Positions 39,346 through 48,047 of a stretch of DNA of 64,000 nt are shown here, piece after piece. The translations under genes and the position numbers were made by a program. Source of the DNA: Neisseria subflava (lineage in GTDB: Bacteria; Pseudomonadota; Gammaproteobacteria; Burkholderiales; Neisseriaceae); contig NZ_CP073117.1 of assembly GCF_024205745.1 (NCBI RefSeq), forward strand, positions 1,178,001 through 1,242,000, written 5' to 3'. The notes beneath the pieces were generated by a model. That model made no database searches. It saw only the letters and a list, made by a program, of their open reading frames with translations, and was not told the DNA's origin. The stretch's first letter is position 1. Every line of letters begins with the position of its first letter.

Positions 39346-39621
39346 ATGACTCGTTCGCGTAAAAATATTTTTTGGGTGCTGCTGGCGTTGGTACTGGGTT
39401 TTTTTGCTCTGCCTTTCGGATCTTCGGAGGCGCATGAGGCGGACGGTAATCTGACGGCTTCGGAATGCGAACGCTTGGGCAGCTTGAGTCTGGATCAGAT
39501 GGATGGCAGGCTGCTGGCTTTTGCCAAAGAATGCGATATGGTGGAGGCTACCCATGATTGGGAGCAACAGTACGGCAACTTGAATGAAGAAGAAATGCTT
39601 GCCGGCGTGGTGTATGAGTGA
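39346..39621 (+). CDS. small secreted protein of unknown function
   Basis: A 91-residue protein, not recognised. A basic start (MTRSRKN) and a hydrophobic helix (about 8-23) followed by SSEAHEA make a signal peptide with probable cleavage after SEA or SHEA-type sites. The mature part is about 60 residues, acidic, with two cysteines (SECERL and AKECDM) that could form one disulfide. GAGAGG precedes the start. It is divergent from the S24 repressor and its promoter region holds the operator-like cluster, so it may be a repressed effector. A DUS terminator follows at 39642. Confidence 0.7.
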   Translation: MTRSRKNIFWVLLALVLGFFALPFGSSEAHEADGNLTASECERLGSLSLDQMDGRLLAFAKECDMVEATHDWEQQYGNLNEEEMLAGVVYE

Positions 39622-39641
39622 TGTTTGTGAATGAATCGATA

Positions 39642-39677
39642 AAGGCCGTCTGAACGATCAAAGTTTCAGACGGCCTT
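39642..39677. terminator. DUS inverted-repeat terminator between secreted-protein gene and argC
   Basis: A 13-bp stem (39642-39654 with 39665-39677) between convergent genes, with T-rich sequence on the plus side. Confidence 0.75.
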
Positions 39678-39697
39678 GTGTTTTCAATAAGATGATA

Positions 39698-40744
39698 TTA
39701 AGGCATCAATGGTGCATTAGTCAGGCCGGTGGTTTCGGGCAGGCCGAACATGATGTTCATATTCTGCACGGCTTGACCGGCTGCGCCTTTAACCAAGTTG
39801 TCGATGACGGAAAGAACAATCCACACATCGTCTTGATTGGGCGCTCTTTGAACGCTGATACGGCAAAGGTTGGCGCCGCGCACGCTGCGGGTTTCAGGTG
39901 TCGAACCTGAAGGCAAAATATCAACAAAAGGACTGTTGCGGTAATATTCGCGCAGCAAGGCTTCAGGATCGGTATGTTCTTGCAGGTGCAGATACAGGGT
40001 GGCATGCATGCCGCGTATCATCGGAACAAGGTGTGGCACGAAAATTAGGCCGTCTGAAACATGGTCTTGCAGTCCGGACAAAGTTTGTCGGATTTCTGGC
40101 AAATGGCGGTGGCCGCCGACGCCGTAGGCTTTGAAGTTGTCGCCAGCTTCGCACAATAGGGCGTGGGTGCTGGCTTTTCGGCCTGCACCGGAAACACCGG
40201 ATTTACAGTCGGCAATTAAAGGCGCGTTGGCCTTCAGACGGCCAGCCTGAAGCAGTGGCAATAAGGGCAGGGAAACGCAGGTAGGGTAGCAGCCCGGATT
40301 GGCCACCAACATGGCTTTGGCGATGTCGTCTTTGTAAAGTTCGCACAAGCCGTACACCGCTTGGGAAACGAGTTGCGGCGCGGCATGGGTCATTTTGTAC
40401 CATTGTTCCCATGTGGGGATGTCGTGGATGCGGAAGTCGGCAGACAGGTCAATCACGCGTACACCTTTTTCCACAAGGGCCGGTGCTTCTTTCATGGCCA
40501 CGCCATTGGGCGTGGCGAAGAATACGAGGTCGCAACGGTCAAGCCCGGCATCTTCAGGCGTTTGGAATGCAAGGTCGTAAATGCCTCGAAGGCTGGGAAA
40601 GTAGTTGGCAACCGCAATACCGGCTTCGCTTCGGCTGGTGACGGCAGTGACTTCTGCGTTGGGGTGGCTGCTGAGAAGGCGTAACAATTCAACGCCTGTG
40701 TAACCGGTTGCACCGACGATACCAATTTTAATTTTTGTGGTCAT
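39698..40744 (-). CDS. argC: N-acetyl-gamma-glutamyl-phosphate reductase
   Basis: NADPH-dependent third step of arginine synthesis. The 348-residue protein has the nucleotide loop [17 protein letters not shown] and the active-site cysteine in VANPGCYPT. Motif [10 protein letters not shown] is typical. It is not in an arg operon here. A -10 hexamer TATAAT lies on the minus strand about 35 bases upstream, near 40778. carAB, also needed for arginine, lies 35 kb away. Confidence 0.97.
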   Translation of the reverse strand: MTTKIKIGIVGATGYTGVELLRLLSSHPNAEVTAVTSRSEAGIAVANYFPSLRGIYDLAFQTPEDAGLDRCDLVFFATPNGVAMKEAPALVEKGVRVIDLSADFRIHDIPTWEQWYKMTHAAPQLVSQAVYGLCELYKDDIAKAMLVANPGCYPTCVSLPLLPLLQAGRLKANAPLIADCKSGVSGAGRKASTHALLCEAGDNFKAYGVGGHRHLPEIRQTLSGLQDHVSDGLIFVPHLVPMIRGMHATLYLHLQEHTDPEALLREYYRNSPFVDILPSGSTPETRSVRGANLCRISVQRAPNQDDVWIVLSVIDNLVKGAAGQAVQNMNIMFGLPETTGLTNAPLMP

Positions 40745-41061
40745 GGTGTGGCTCCTTTGTAGGGTAACAATGCGTTTGATTATATAGTAATTAATTGCCG
40801 TCGGTCAGCGGTGCTTGTGCCAAGCTTTGCAATAGAGGGTTAAACAGGCCGTCTGAAATATGGGATTAACGATATTGAAGAGAGGATTTCAGACGGCCTG
40901 AAAGTTTGGGAAAACGCGGTTTGCGGTTTTATTTGACTATCGATTTGAGATTGGTGTTTTTTATTTATAGTCAATCTTTTATAAAGATTATAGGCCTCGT
41001 GTTTTTAAAACCTTTTATATTCCGTCTTTATCCTATTCATACAAACACAAAATAAAAACGC
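40745..41061. other. intergenic region upstream of argC
   Basis: No protein gene. Contents: argC promoter region; an inverted AG-DUS pair near 40847-40900; a TTGACTAT/ATAGTCAA inverted repeat (40933-40940 with 40967-40974); and a tight palindrome of AATCTTT and AAAGATT (40973-40989) that could be an operator. Confidence 0.4.
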
Positions 41062-41134
41062 AAAAAAACGCCCCCGGGTTGGAGAACCGGAGGCAAGTAT
41101 CCAAGGAGTAGCTCTCATCAATAAGAACTAGTTA
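41062..41134 (-). ncRNA. candidate small RNA, about 73 nt
   Basis: On the minus strand a sigma-70 promoter (TTGCTT at 41169-41164, exact 17-base spacer, TATAGT at 41146-41141) is followed within about 75 bases by a GC-rich hairpin (GCCTCCGG with its partner, 41094-41070) and seven T (41068-41062). No reading frame with a ribosome site lies between. The single-stranded part contains TACTCCTT, complementary to a ribosome binding site, as in Hfq-type repressor sRNAs. It could belong to the neisserial sibling sRNAs (NmsR/RcoF), but I cannot confirm this by sequence. It lies just after the ABC transporter stop. Confidence 0.6.
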
Positions 41135-41140
41135 CTTAGT

Positions 41141-41169
41141 ACTATATCCCTTGTTAGGATTGAAAGCAA
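41141..41169 (-). promoter_or_regulatory. promoter of the candidate sRNA near 41.1 kb
   Basis: TTGCTT, 17-base spacer, TATAGT on the minus strand. It shares TTGCTT and GATATAGT with the promoter of the second candidate sRNA at 48.0 kb. Confidence 0.6.
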
Positions 41170-41190
41170 GCGTTTTGCACATTTTAACAT

Positions 41191-42912
41191 TTAAATAATT
41201 TTTTCATTCAAATTCAGAGAGCTATCAAACAGGGCTTGAATCTTGGATTGGTGGCTAATACCGATGACCAAAGTATCGGGCAAATGTTGCTTGAGGGTCT
41301 GCATCAACATCAAGGCGGATTCGTCATCGAGCTGGTTGGTGGCTTCATCTAGGAACAGGATCTGCGGTTTGTGCAGCAGTGCGCGGGCGAGGCTGAGGCG
41401 TTGCTGCTCTCCGCCGGAAAGGATGCCGTGCCATTCGTATGAAGTGTCCAAATCGTTCATCAACGTGTGCAACCTACCCGTGGGGCTGCTTAAGCCGACT
41501 TGTTCCAAGACGGTTTGAATCAAATGGTCGTCTTGGCAGGCCGTATAGGGATAGCTGACAGTTTGACGCAATGTGTCCGCAGGTAGGTAAGGGCGTTGCG
41601 GGAAGAACAGGCGGCTACCTTCGAGGGCGAAGTTGCCTTGGTAATACGGCCACAAGCCTGCGAGGGCGCGCAGCAGGGTGGATTTACCGATGCCGCTTCT
41701 GCCTTCGAGTAATACCCATTCGGGAGCGTGGGCTTCGAGGTTGATGTCGGTAAGCAGGGGGCTGCCGATTTGGGTGTGGATGGTGAGGTTTTGCAGAGCG
41801 AGGATGCCGCTGTGGCGGTGGTTGTTTAAAGTTGGGGCAGATGCGGACGTTGAGCGGGCGGTGCTTCTGCCTTCCTGTTCTACTTGTTCCAAGGCCGTCT
41901 GAAAATCGGAAAGCCGTTCGACGACTGCCGCCCATTCAATCAGGCGGCGGTATGCGTCAGTAAACCAGCCGAAACTGTCTTGGACGCGGGCAAACGATGT
42001 GCGGGTCTGCATCATGTCGCCGAAGGTCATGGTTTTGGCGAGGTACATGGGCAGGGTGGCGAGGATGGGGATGAAGATGCTGATGCGCACATAGGTCGCC
42101 CAAAAGGTTTCTTGGCGAAATTCGCAGTTGGTCAATCGTCGCCAGTTGTCGCGGATGCGGAGGTAGCGCTGTTTCAGACGGCCTGTTTCGGCTTCGCCAC
42201 CGTTGTAGAAGGCGATTTGTTCGGCATGGTCGCGCACGCGTAAAAGGGCTGCGCGGTAGTCGGCTTCTCGGTGTTGGCGGTCGATGTTGAGGTTTTTCAG
42301 GTTTCGGCCGACAAGATGGGCGATGATGGTGCTGAAGATGGAATAAATCAGTGCAACCCAAACAAGGTAGCCGTAAACGGTAATGCTGTATCCGCCGATG
42401 TTGAAAGTCTGTACGCCGGAGAGCGTCCACAGTACGGCGACGAACGCGCTGAATTTGGCAATATTATTGATGAAGGAGCGAAAGAGGCTGATGCTTTTGT
42501 CGGCAAGGAGGTAGATGTCTTCGGCGATACGTTGGTCGGGGTTGTCCGGTTCGCCGGTCAGGCGCAGGCGATAGTGTTTGTGGCCTTCGAGCCAGTTTTT
42601 TTGAAATTGCTCGGTCAGATGGGTACGCCAACGGAAGATGAGGCGTTTTTGCAGCCAGTCGGCACAAACGATACAGCCGATAACCATCGCCATATAGCCG
42701 AGGTATTCGACAATGAGCGAAGGCATAGATGCGCCGTCAAACGCGGCCAGCGCGTCGTAGAAGCGTTTGTCCCATGCGGCAATCCAAACGCTGATGGTGA
42801 TGGAGAATAGGGTAAACCCTATCAAAACGGCGAGCATCAGCCATTGGAGGCGGCCGTGTGCCCCCGACCAAAAAGGGCGGGCAAGGTAAAAGAATTTTTT
42901 GAGGATGTTCAT
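41191..42912 (-). CDS. SbmA/BacA-like ABC transporter (fused permease-ATPase)
   Basis: A 573-residue inner-membrane half-transporter. The first about 350 residues hold the SbmA/BacA-type membrane domain with about six helices (start FYLARPFWSGAHGRLQWLML; WRTHLTEQF). An ABC ATPase follows: Walker A EGRSGIGKST, signature LSGGEQQRLSLARAL, Walker B ILFLDEATN. This matches the YddA and cobalamin-transport (Rv1819c) type of exporter-fold proteins, which can import peptides or vitamin B12. The substrate here is unknown. TonB-dependent receptors follow upstream, but a terminator at 43097 separates them, so joint function is only a suggestion. Confidence 0.88.
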   Translation of the reverse strand: MNILKKFFYLARPFWSGAHGRLQWLMLAVLIGFTLFSITISVWIAAWDKRFYDALAAFDGASMPSLIVEYLGYMAMVIGCIVCADWLQKRLIFRWRTHLTEQFQKNWLEGHKHYRLRLTGEPDNPDQRIAEDIYLLADKSISLFRSFINNIAKFSAFVAVLWTLSGVQTFNIGGYSITVYGYLVWVALIYSIFSTIIAHLVGRNLKNLNIDRQHREADYRAALLRVRDHAEQIAFYNGGEAETGRLKQRYLRIRDNWRRLTNCEFRQETFWATYVRISIFIPILATLPMYLAKTMTFGDMMQTRTSFARVQDSFGWFTDAYRRLIEWAAVVERLSDFQTALEQVEQEGRSTARSTSASAPTLNNHRHSGILALQNLTIHTQIGSPLLTDINLEAHAPEWVLLEGRSGIGKSTLLRALAGLWPYYQGNFALEGSRLFFPQRPYLPADTLRQTVSYPYTACQDDHLIQTVLEQVGLSSPTGRLHTLMNDLDTSYEWHGILSGGEQQRLSLARALLHKPQILFLDEATNQLDDESALMLMQTLKQHLPDTLVIGISHQSKIQALFDSSLNLNEKII

Positions 42913-43096
42913 GGATGGTGTGTTGGTACAAATAACGGGAGGTTGTCTGAAAATCTACATTGGCGGGGTAACGGTATCAGACACGCTATCCGAAACTTTT
43001 GTTTCCTGATGGGTTTTAGACGACTGTTTGCAGATGTTCAAATGAAAATACCGATGCCGTCATGTCGGTATGAACGGGTATGACGGCAGGGGTAAG

Positions 43097-43134
43097 AGGT
43101 CGTCTGAAAGCCGGATTGTGTTTTCAGACGACCT
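43097..43134. terminator. AG-mucDUS inverted repeat after TonB receptor 1
   Basis: AGGTCGTCTGAA (43097-43108) and TTCAGACGACCT (43123-43134) pair. This is the AG-mucDUS dialect, unlike the AG-DUS used almost everywhere else in the window. Confidence 0.8.
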
Positions 43135-43149
43135 CGCTTCATACAATGG

Positions 43150-45369
43150 CTACATCTTCCACTTGAAGTTCAAGGTTACATTGCGCGGCTGTCCGTAGAA
43201 ATGTCCTTGGTAGGTAGCGCGGTGGGCATAGCTTTCGTAATAGCGTTTGTCGGTCAGGTTGTCGACTTTCAGGCTGAGCTTGGTGTGTTTGGAGGGCTCG
43301 TATTGTACGGTTGCATGCCAAACGGCGTAACCGCCCAAATATTGTTTCTCTCCGTTCACCATAATCGGGCTGGATTTGCTTTGGACGTTCACACCTCCGC
43401 CCACCGTCCATTTGTGCGCCGCACCGGGCAGGCGGTACATGGTATTGAGGCGGAAGATATGTTGGGGCGTGTGCTGGCTGAAATCGACCCCGCGACCGTT
43501 GCGCTCTGCGGTTTTGGCGGCAGCAGTGGAGGTATAACGCCTTTTGTTGAAGGTATAGCCCGCAAAAATCTGCCAGTCGTCGGTGATGTTGCCGGCAATT
43601 TCGGCATCAATACCGCGGCTTTCCATGCGTACAGGCGTGTAGATGGCGCGGTCGCCGCGTACCCAAGGACGGATATTGCCCGTTGCAAGGTCTTTACCCA
43701 ACCATGTATCTGTGGGTTGGTTGTGTTTTTCGGTTTGAAACAAGGAGAGGGTGGTGTTCAGCCCGTTGTTGTTCCACGCGCCTTTCCAGCCGATTTCGTA
43801 GCTGTTGCCCATTACAGGCGGCAAGAGCTTGTCATTGATGTCGTAATAATCGCCCGAGTATTTGAAAATGCTGGTGTAGCTGGCATATAGGTTTTGTTGC
43901 GGGGTGATATCGTAGGTAATGCCTGCGTAGGGGATGAAACGGCCTTTTTTATAGTGGCTGTCGGGGGTTTTCATCCATGACAGATATTGTGATTGCCGCC
44001 AGCGGCTGTAACTTGTACCGAGCAGGATGTGCCATTTATCAGCAATGTTCAGGCGGGTGGCTATGGTCGCTGTGTGGGTGTCGGGAACGGTTTTACGAAT
44101 TTCGAGATTGCGGGTCGTGTTCCAATCAGGTTTGGCAATTTCATCACCCGTCCAAGAAAAAACAGGATAGTTGCCATCTTTCAAGGGTGTGCCTCTCCAC
44201 ATATTATCGAATTTTTCTTTGGTGTATTCATAGCCCGCGTAAAACTCATGTTCGCGGCCGAACCAATCAAATTTTCCTTCTAAATCGCTTTGCACAGTCC
44301 ATTGACTGTTGTTGCGATCGCTTCTGCCAGTATAACCGTCACTCAATGTGCCTGCGGGCGAAATATTTTGCCGCTGCGGGACGTAACCATATTCGGTAAC
44401 GGATTTGTTGCGGCGGTAATCAACGGAAGTGGTCAGATTCCAACGATCGCCGAAATAGTGCTTCCATTCGGCGAATATATTGGCTTTTTTGTAATCCGCA
44501 CGATTCCAGTTCGCACCCAAATAGCTGTCGCGCGGCAATCGTAGGTCGCTGCCGTCGGGATTGGCAGGCAGCCCGAACAGGGAAGGTACATCTTTTTCAC
44601 GGTGGTACATCGCACTCAACGTCAGCATATCGTTTTCACCGACTTGCTTGTCGATAACGCCGTAAATGATCCCTTTATTGCCGTCGCTGTTTTTACGCCA
44701 GCTTTTATTTTTTTCAAGTACGGCAACCGCGCGCCCGCGCAAGCCATTGTCGTGACTGAGAAATCCCGATACATCGGCGGAAGAGCGCAGCGTGCCGAAG
44801 CGGTCGGCAGTTGCATCAAATTCAAGCAGCGGCGCAGCGGTCGGGCGTTTGCGGATGGCATTGATGCTGCCGCCCGGCTCGCTTTGCGCTTTACGCAGAC
44901 CTGTTGCTCCGCGCACGACTTCGATGCGGTCGTAAAGTGCGGTATCGGTCAGTTGTTTGGCATCGTGCGGATTATTGCCGCACATGGTACAGACAGTCGA
45001 ATTGACACCGTCTTCGCTGATCTGAGCGATGTCGAAGCCTCTGGATTGAAAGCGGGTTTGGAAACCCTGTTTGTAAATATTCAGCCCTGTGGTGGTTTTC
45101 AACGCTTCTTCCAGCGTGGTCGCGCCCGAATCGTCCATTTGTTTGCGCGTAATGACGCTGACGGATTGCGGCGTGTCTTTTGGGGAGATCGGCAGGCCGG
45201 TGGCGGTGGACATGACCGGCACGGTATAACTGTCGCGCGAAGCAGTACGGCTTTGTCCGATTACGTTAACGGTGGGCAGGTCAACATGTTCCGTCTGTTC
45301 GGTGGTTTGGGCGGAAAGTTGCAGCGGGACGGCGGCAAGCAGGTAGGCATAACGAATCGGATGGTTCAT
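43150..45369 (-). CDS. TonB-dependent siderophore receptor 1 (FhuE/FpvA-like)
   Basis: Outer-membrane receptor importing a ferric siderophore with TonB-ExbBD energy. It has 739 residues: a short signal peptide ending near LSAQ, a plug domain starting about residue 45 (PQSVSVITRKQMDDSG) with VVRGATGL and GSINAIRKRP motifs, then a 22-strand barrel. A Cys pair (CTMCGN) in the plug is unusual. It ends in Lys-Trp-Lys-Met rather than the usual terminal Phe, as does receptor 2. There is no uptake sequence inside the gene; AG-mucDUS-type repeats flank it on both sides. The siderophore is unknown. Confidence 0.93.
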   Translation of the reverse strand: MNHPIRYAYLLAAVPLQLSAQTTEQTEHVDLPTVNVIGQSRTASRDSYTVPVMSTATGLPISPKDTPQSVSVITRKQMDDSGATTLEEALKTTTGLNIYKQGFQTRFQSRGFDIAQISEDGVNSTVCTMCGNNPHDAKQLTDTALYDRIEVVRGATGLRKAQSEPGGSINAIRKRPTAAPLLEFDATADRFGTLRSSADVSGFLSHDNGLRGRAVAVLEKNKSWRKNSDGNKGIIYGVIDKQVGENDMLTLSAMYHREKDVPSLFGLPANPDGSDLRLPRDSYLGANWNRADYKKANIFAEWKHYFGDRWNLTTSVDYRRNKSVTEYGYVPQRQNISPAGTLSDGYTGRSDRNNSQWTVQSDLEGKFDWFGREHEFYAGYEYTKEKFDNMWRGTPLKDGNYPVFSWTGDEIAKPDWNTTRNLEIRKTVPDTHTATIATRLNIADKWHILLGTSYSRWRQSQYLSWMKTPDSHYKKGRFIPYAGITYDITPQQNLYASYTSIFKYSGDYYDINDKLLPPVMGNSYEIGWKGAWNNNGLNTTLSLFQTEKHNQPTDTWLGKDLATGNIRPWVRGDRAIYTPVRMESRGIDAEIAGNITDDWQIFAGYTFNKRRYTSTAAAKTAERNGRGVDFSQHTPQHIFRLNTMYRLPGAAHKWTVGGGVNVQSKSSPIMVNGEKQYLGGYAVWHATVQYEPSKHTKLSLKVDNLTDKRYYESYAHRATYQGHFYGQPRNVTLNFKWKM

Positions 45370-45410
45370 TACAGCTCCTTCAGGTGGGGGTTAAGAGGTT
45401 TTTATGGAAA

Positions 45411-45456
45411 AAGGGGTCGTCCGAAAACTCAAACGGCAGTTTTCAGACGACCCCTT
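45411..45456. terminator. mucDUS-like inverted repeat upstream of TonB receptor 1
   Basis: Imperfect AG-mucDUS copies, each one or two bases from AGGTCGTCTGAA, form a long stem (45411-45428 with 45439-45456) between the two receptor genes. Confidence 0.65.
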
Positions 45457-45564
45457 ACTTTTACAACAACGGCAATTGTTCCCTGTCTGTCAGGAGCAGG
45501 TCGGGTAGATTGCCGAATATGATTTAGTTATTGTTTTTTTTAAAATTTTGCTACCGCAGACGGA

Positions 45565-47772
45565 CTACATCTTCCATTTCAGGCTGAACACGGCATTGCG
45601 CGGTTCGCCGTAGAAGTTGCCGCTGTTGGCGGCACGGCTGTATTGGTTTTCGTAGTAGCGTTTGTCGGTCAGGTTGTTGATTGCCAGTCCCAGTTGCAGG
45701 TTTTTGCTCGGACGGTATTGGACGTTGGTATTCCAAATGGTGTAGCCGCCTTGCTTGATGGAGCCGTAGGAATTGGCGGTTTTGCTGCTGCTCTTCAAGC
45801 CAAGACCGACCGTCCATTTGCCGTCATCCACCGGCAGGACATAGCTGGTGTAGAGGCGGAACATATGCTTCGGCGTATGGCTGCTGAAGTTGTAGCCTTT
45901 TTGGCGCGATTCAACATTGCCGGTAACGCTGCTGCGGTTGGTGCTGCGGTTGAAGGTGTAGCCTGCGTAAACTTGCCAACGGTCGCTCAGGCTGCCGGAG
46001 ATTTCGGCGTCCAGTCCACGGCTGCTTTGGTTGAGCGGTTCCCAGTAGGCGTGCGGTTTGGCATTGACGCGTTGGTTGTTGTTGTCTTTGTCGGTGCGGT
46101 AGAGGGCGACCGAGGTGTTCAGACGGCCTTCGTTCCATTCGCCTTTCCAGCCGAGTTCGTAGTTGCGTCCCATAATCGGAGGCAGCAGGTTGTCGTTGTA
46201 GTCGCGGTTCATCGTTTGTTTGAAGATGGACGTATAGGCGGCGTAAACGCTTTGTTTAGGCGTGATGTCGTAAGTGATGCCGGCATAAGGAACGAAGCGG
46301 TTGCGTTTGAGCGAGTCTGATGAACCTGCTACCCCGTCTTTGAGGTCGCGATCCCAATAGAAGTCGCGTTTCCAGCTGGTATAGCGTCCGCCTGCGATGA
46401 TGTGCAGTTTGTCGGTAGGATTGATGCGCGCGCCCAAACCAAAGGCATGGGTAGTATAACGGCCGTCACCGCCACGGGCTTTGGCTGTGGCGGAATCCCA
46501 ATCGGGTTTGGCTTTTTCGCTGCCGTTAAAGGCATCTGCGTCATAGGTACTGCTGTCATCAAACCAGCGGTTGCTTGAGTTCACGTTCTCTTTGGAATAG
46601 CTGTGCATGAAGAAGAGATCGTGATTTTGGCCGAAAGCAAAGATGCGGCCGGTCAGGTTGTTTTGGAAAGTGAACTGGCGGTTGCCAGCATCGTAACGGT
46701 CGAAGCTGTATGTGGTTCCCAGGCCGTCTGTACCGATGCCGTTACCTGTGCCGCCCAGCGTGTAATATTCTTTTGAACTGGTGTTCTTACGCCAGTCCAA
46801 CTTGCTGCTCAGTTTCCAGTTGTCGTTGAAATAATGTTCAAACTCGGTAAAAAGATTGTATTTTTTCAGGCGGGCTTCGTTCCAATCCGCACCCAGATAG
46901 CGGCTGCGTTTCCACTCTTTGCCGTCTGCACGCATAGGCAGGCCGTCCGGATCGGGTGTTTCGGTTTGGTTGAGATAGCTTGCGCCCCAAGTAAGTTTGC
47001 TGTTGTCGCCGATGTCTTTGTCCATTACGCCATACAGAAGGACGTCGCGGCCACCGGATTGGTCTTTGAAGGTTTTGTTGCTGCCAACCGAGCCGACAAA
47101 GCGTCCGCGTAGGCCGTGTTCTTGGCTTAAGGTGCCGGATGCATCAAAGACGCTGTTTACTTTGCCCCATGAGTTTGCCATCAAATCGGCGGAAAGCTGG
47201 CGTTTTGCAGTCGGCTTTTTGCGGACGGCGTTTACCGTGCCGCCGGGTTCGTTGTTTGCCTGTGTCAAACCTGCCGCACCGCGCACCACTTCAATGTGGT
47301 CGTACATTGCCATATCAGTTGCACTGGTCGGGTCGCCGGCCGGGCCGCCTAAGCCGAATCCGCCGGGAGAGCCGAGTTGCGTGGCAATGCCGTCTTCTTC
47401 AAACTGTTCGATAAAATAGCCGCGCGACATGAAATGCGTGCGTCCGCCGCTTTTGAAAACATTGATGCCCGTAGCGTTTTGCAACGCACCTTCTAAGTCG
47501 GTGATGCCCTGGTCTTCAATTTGTTTTTTAGTAATGACGCTGACAGATTGGGGAATTTCCCGCGGAGAGAGCACCAGCCCTGTGGTTGAGCGCAGGGCGG
47601 ATACGGTGTAGCTGTTTTGACTTTCAGTGCGCAGGCTTTTGTTTTTACCCACTACGGTAACTTGCTCCACTTCAGCCTGTTGTATCTCTTCGGCAGCTTG
47701 TGCGGCTTGGGGTAATGCAGCAAGGTAGAGGGCAAGTGTGCTTAGTTTGAATAGTTTCTTAGAATGATGCAT
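45565..47772 (-). CDS. TonB-dependent siderophore receptor 2 (FhuE/FpvA-like)
   Basis: Outer-membrane ferric-siderophore receptor, 735 residues from ATG 47772 (AAGGA about 10 bases upstream). An in-frame start further up, at 47826, would add residues before the signal peptide and is less likely. The signal peptide ends LPQAAQA. The plug (QSVSVITKKQIEDQGITDLE, VVRGAAGL, GTVNAVRKKP) is followed by a barrel ending LKWKM. It is a paralogue of receptor 1 with about the same layout, but it contains an AG-DUS (near 46118), which fits longer residence. It is read from a promoter at 47904-47929. Confidence 0.94.
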   Translation of the reverse strand: MHHSKKLFKLSTLALYLAALPQAAQAAEEIQQAEVEQVTVVGKNKSLRTESQNSYTVSALRSTTGLVLSPREIPQSVSVITKKQIEDQGITDLEGALQNATGINVFKSGGRTHFMSRGYFIEQFEEDGIATQLGSPGGFGLGGPAGDPTSATDMAMYDHIEVVRGAAGLTQANNEPGGTVNAVRKKPTAKRQLSADLMANSWGKVNSVFDASGTLSQEHGLRGRFVGSVGSNKTFKDQSGGRDVLLYGVMDKDIGDNSKLTWGASYLNQTETPDPDGLPMRADGKEWKRSRYLGADWNEARLKKYNLFTEFEHYFNDNWKLSSKLDWRKNTSSKEYYTLGGTGNGIGTDGLGTTYSFDRYDAGNRQFTFQNNLTGRIFAFGQNHDLFFMHSYSKENVNSSNRWFDDSSTYDADAFNGSEKAKPDWDSATAKARGGDGRYTTHAFGLGARINPTDKLHIIAGGRYTSWKRDFYWDRDLKDGVAGSSDSLKRNRFVPYAGITYDITPKQSVYAAYTSIFKQTMNRDYNDNLLPPIMGRNYELGWKGEWNEGRLNTSVALYRTDKDNNNQRVNAKPHAYWEPLNQSSRGLDAEISGSLSDRWQVYAGYTFNRSTNRSSVTGNVESRQKGYNFSSHTPKHMFRLYTSYVLPVDDGKWTVGLGLKSSSKTANSYGSIKQGGYTIWNTNVQYRPSKNLQLGLAINNLTDKRYYENQYSRAANSGNFYGEPRNAVFSLKWKM

Positions 47773-47893
47773 TTTATGAGGTCCTTGATAAAGAAAGGTC
47801 TGTTTGTTTTTAAATATTGGCAGCAATATCTGTTTAAATTGAGCCGTTATTTTTTATAAGCCGTTTTGTTTTAATAATTAAATATAAATCCTC

Positions 47894-47929
47894 GAATCAT
47901 TTTATTTGATTCAATTTTAATATTGTCAA
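47894..47929 (-). promoter_or_regulatory. promoter and 19-bp palindrome upstream of TonB receptor 2
   Basis: On the minus strand TTGACA (47929-47924) heads an AT-rich spacer. A perfect inverted repeat GAATCA-N7-TGATTC (47912-47894) covers the -10 area. The palindrome has the length of a Fur box but a different sequence, so the regulator is unclear. Confidence 0.5.
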
Positions 47930-47940
47930 CCCATCGGGTC

Positions 47941-48035
47941 AAAAAAAGGTTGCCATCGGAAAGGGAGCCGTTGGCAACGAATGGAGGTGGTAATGCAATG
48001 AAAGCTAGATATAAGGGGTAGTGCCAAACTAGCCA
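47941..48035 (-). ncRNA. candidate small RNA, about 95 nt
   Basis: On the minus strand a promoter (TTGCTT at 48069-48064, 16-base spacer, TATAGT at 48047-48042) precedes a hairpin with GCTAG/CTAGC arms. A single-stranded stretch with ACCACCTCC, complementary to a ribosome binding site, follows, then a terminator hairpin (GTTGCCA 47978-47972 with TGGCAAC 47955-47949) and seven T (47947-47941). No translated frame is apparent. The layout (hairpin, anti-Shine-Dalgarno linker, terminator) is typical of Hfq-dependent repressor sRNAs. It lies between divergent serB and TonB receptor 2. Confidence 0.6.
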
Positions 48036-48047
48036 TAAAGAACTATA

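Noticed and set aside
40807-40822. Sigma-54-like promoter before argC (GG-N10-GC spacing on the minus strand)
   Set aside because: The -12 half lacks the TT of TTGC and a sigma-70 -10 is nearby; argC has no known sigma-54 control.
44935-44943. Second Haemophilus USS core, AAGTGCGGT
   Set aside because: It encodes part of a conserved plug motif (TALYDRIEVVRG) in TonB receptor 1, and one chance copy is expected in 64 kb.
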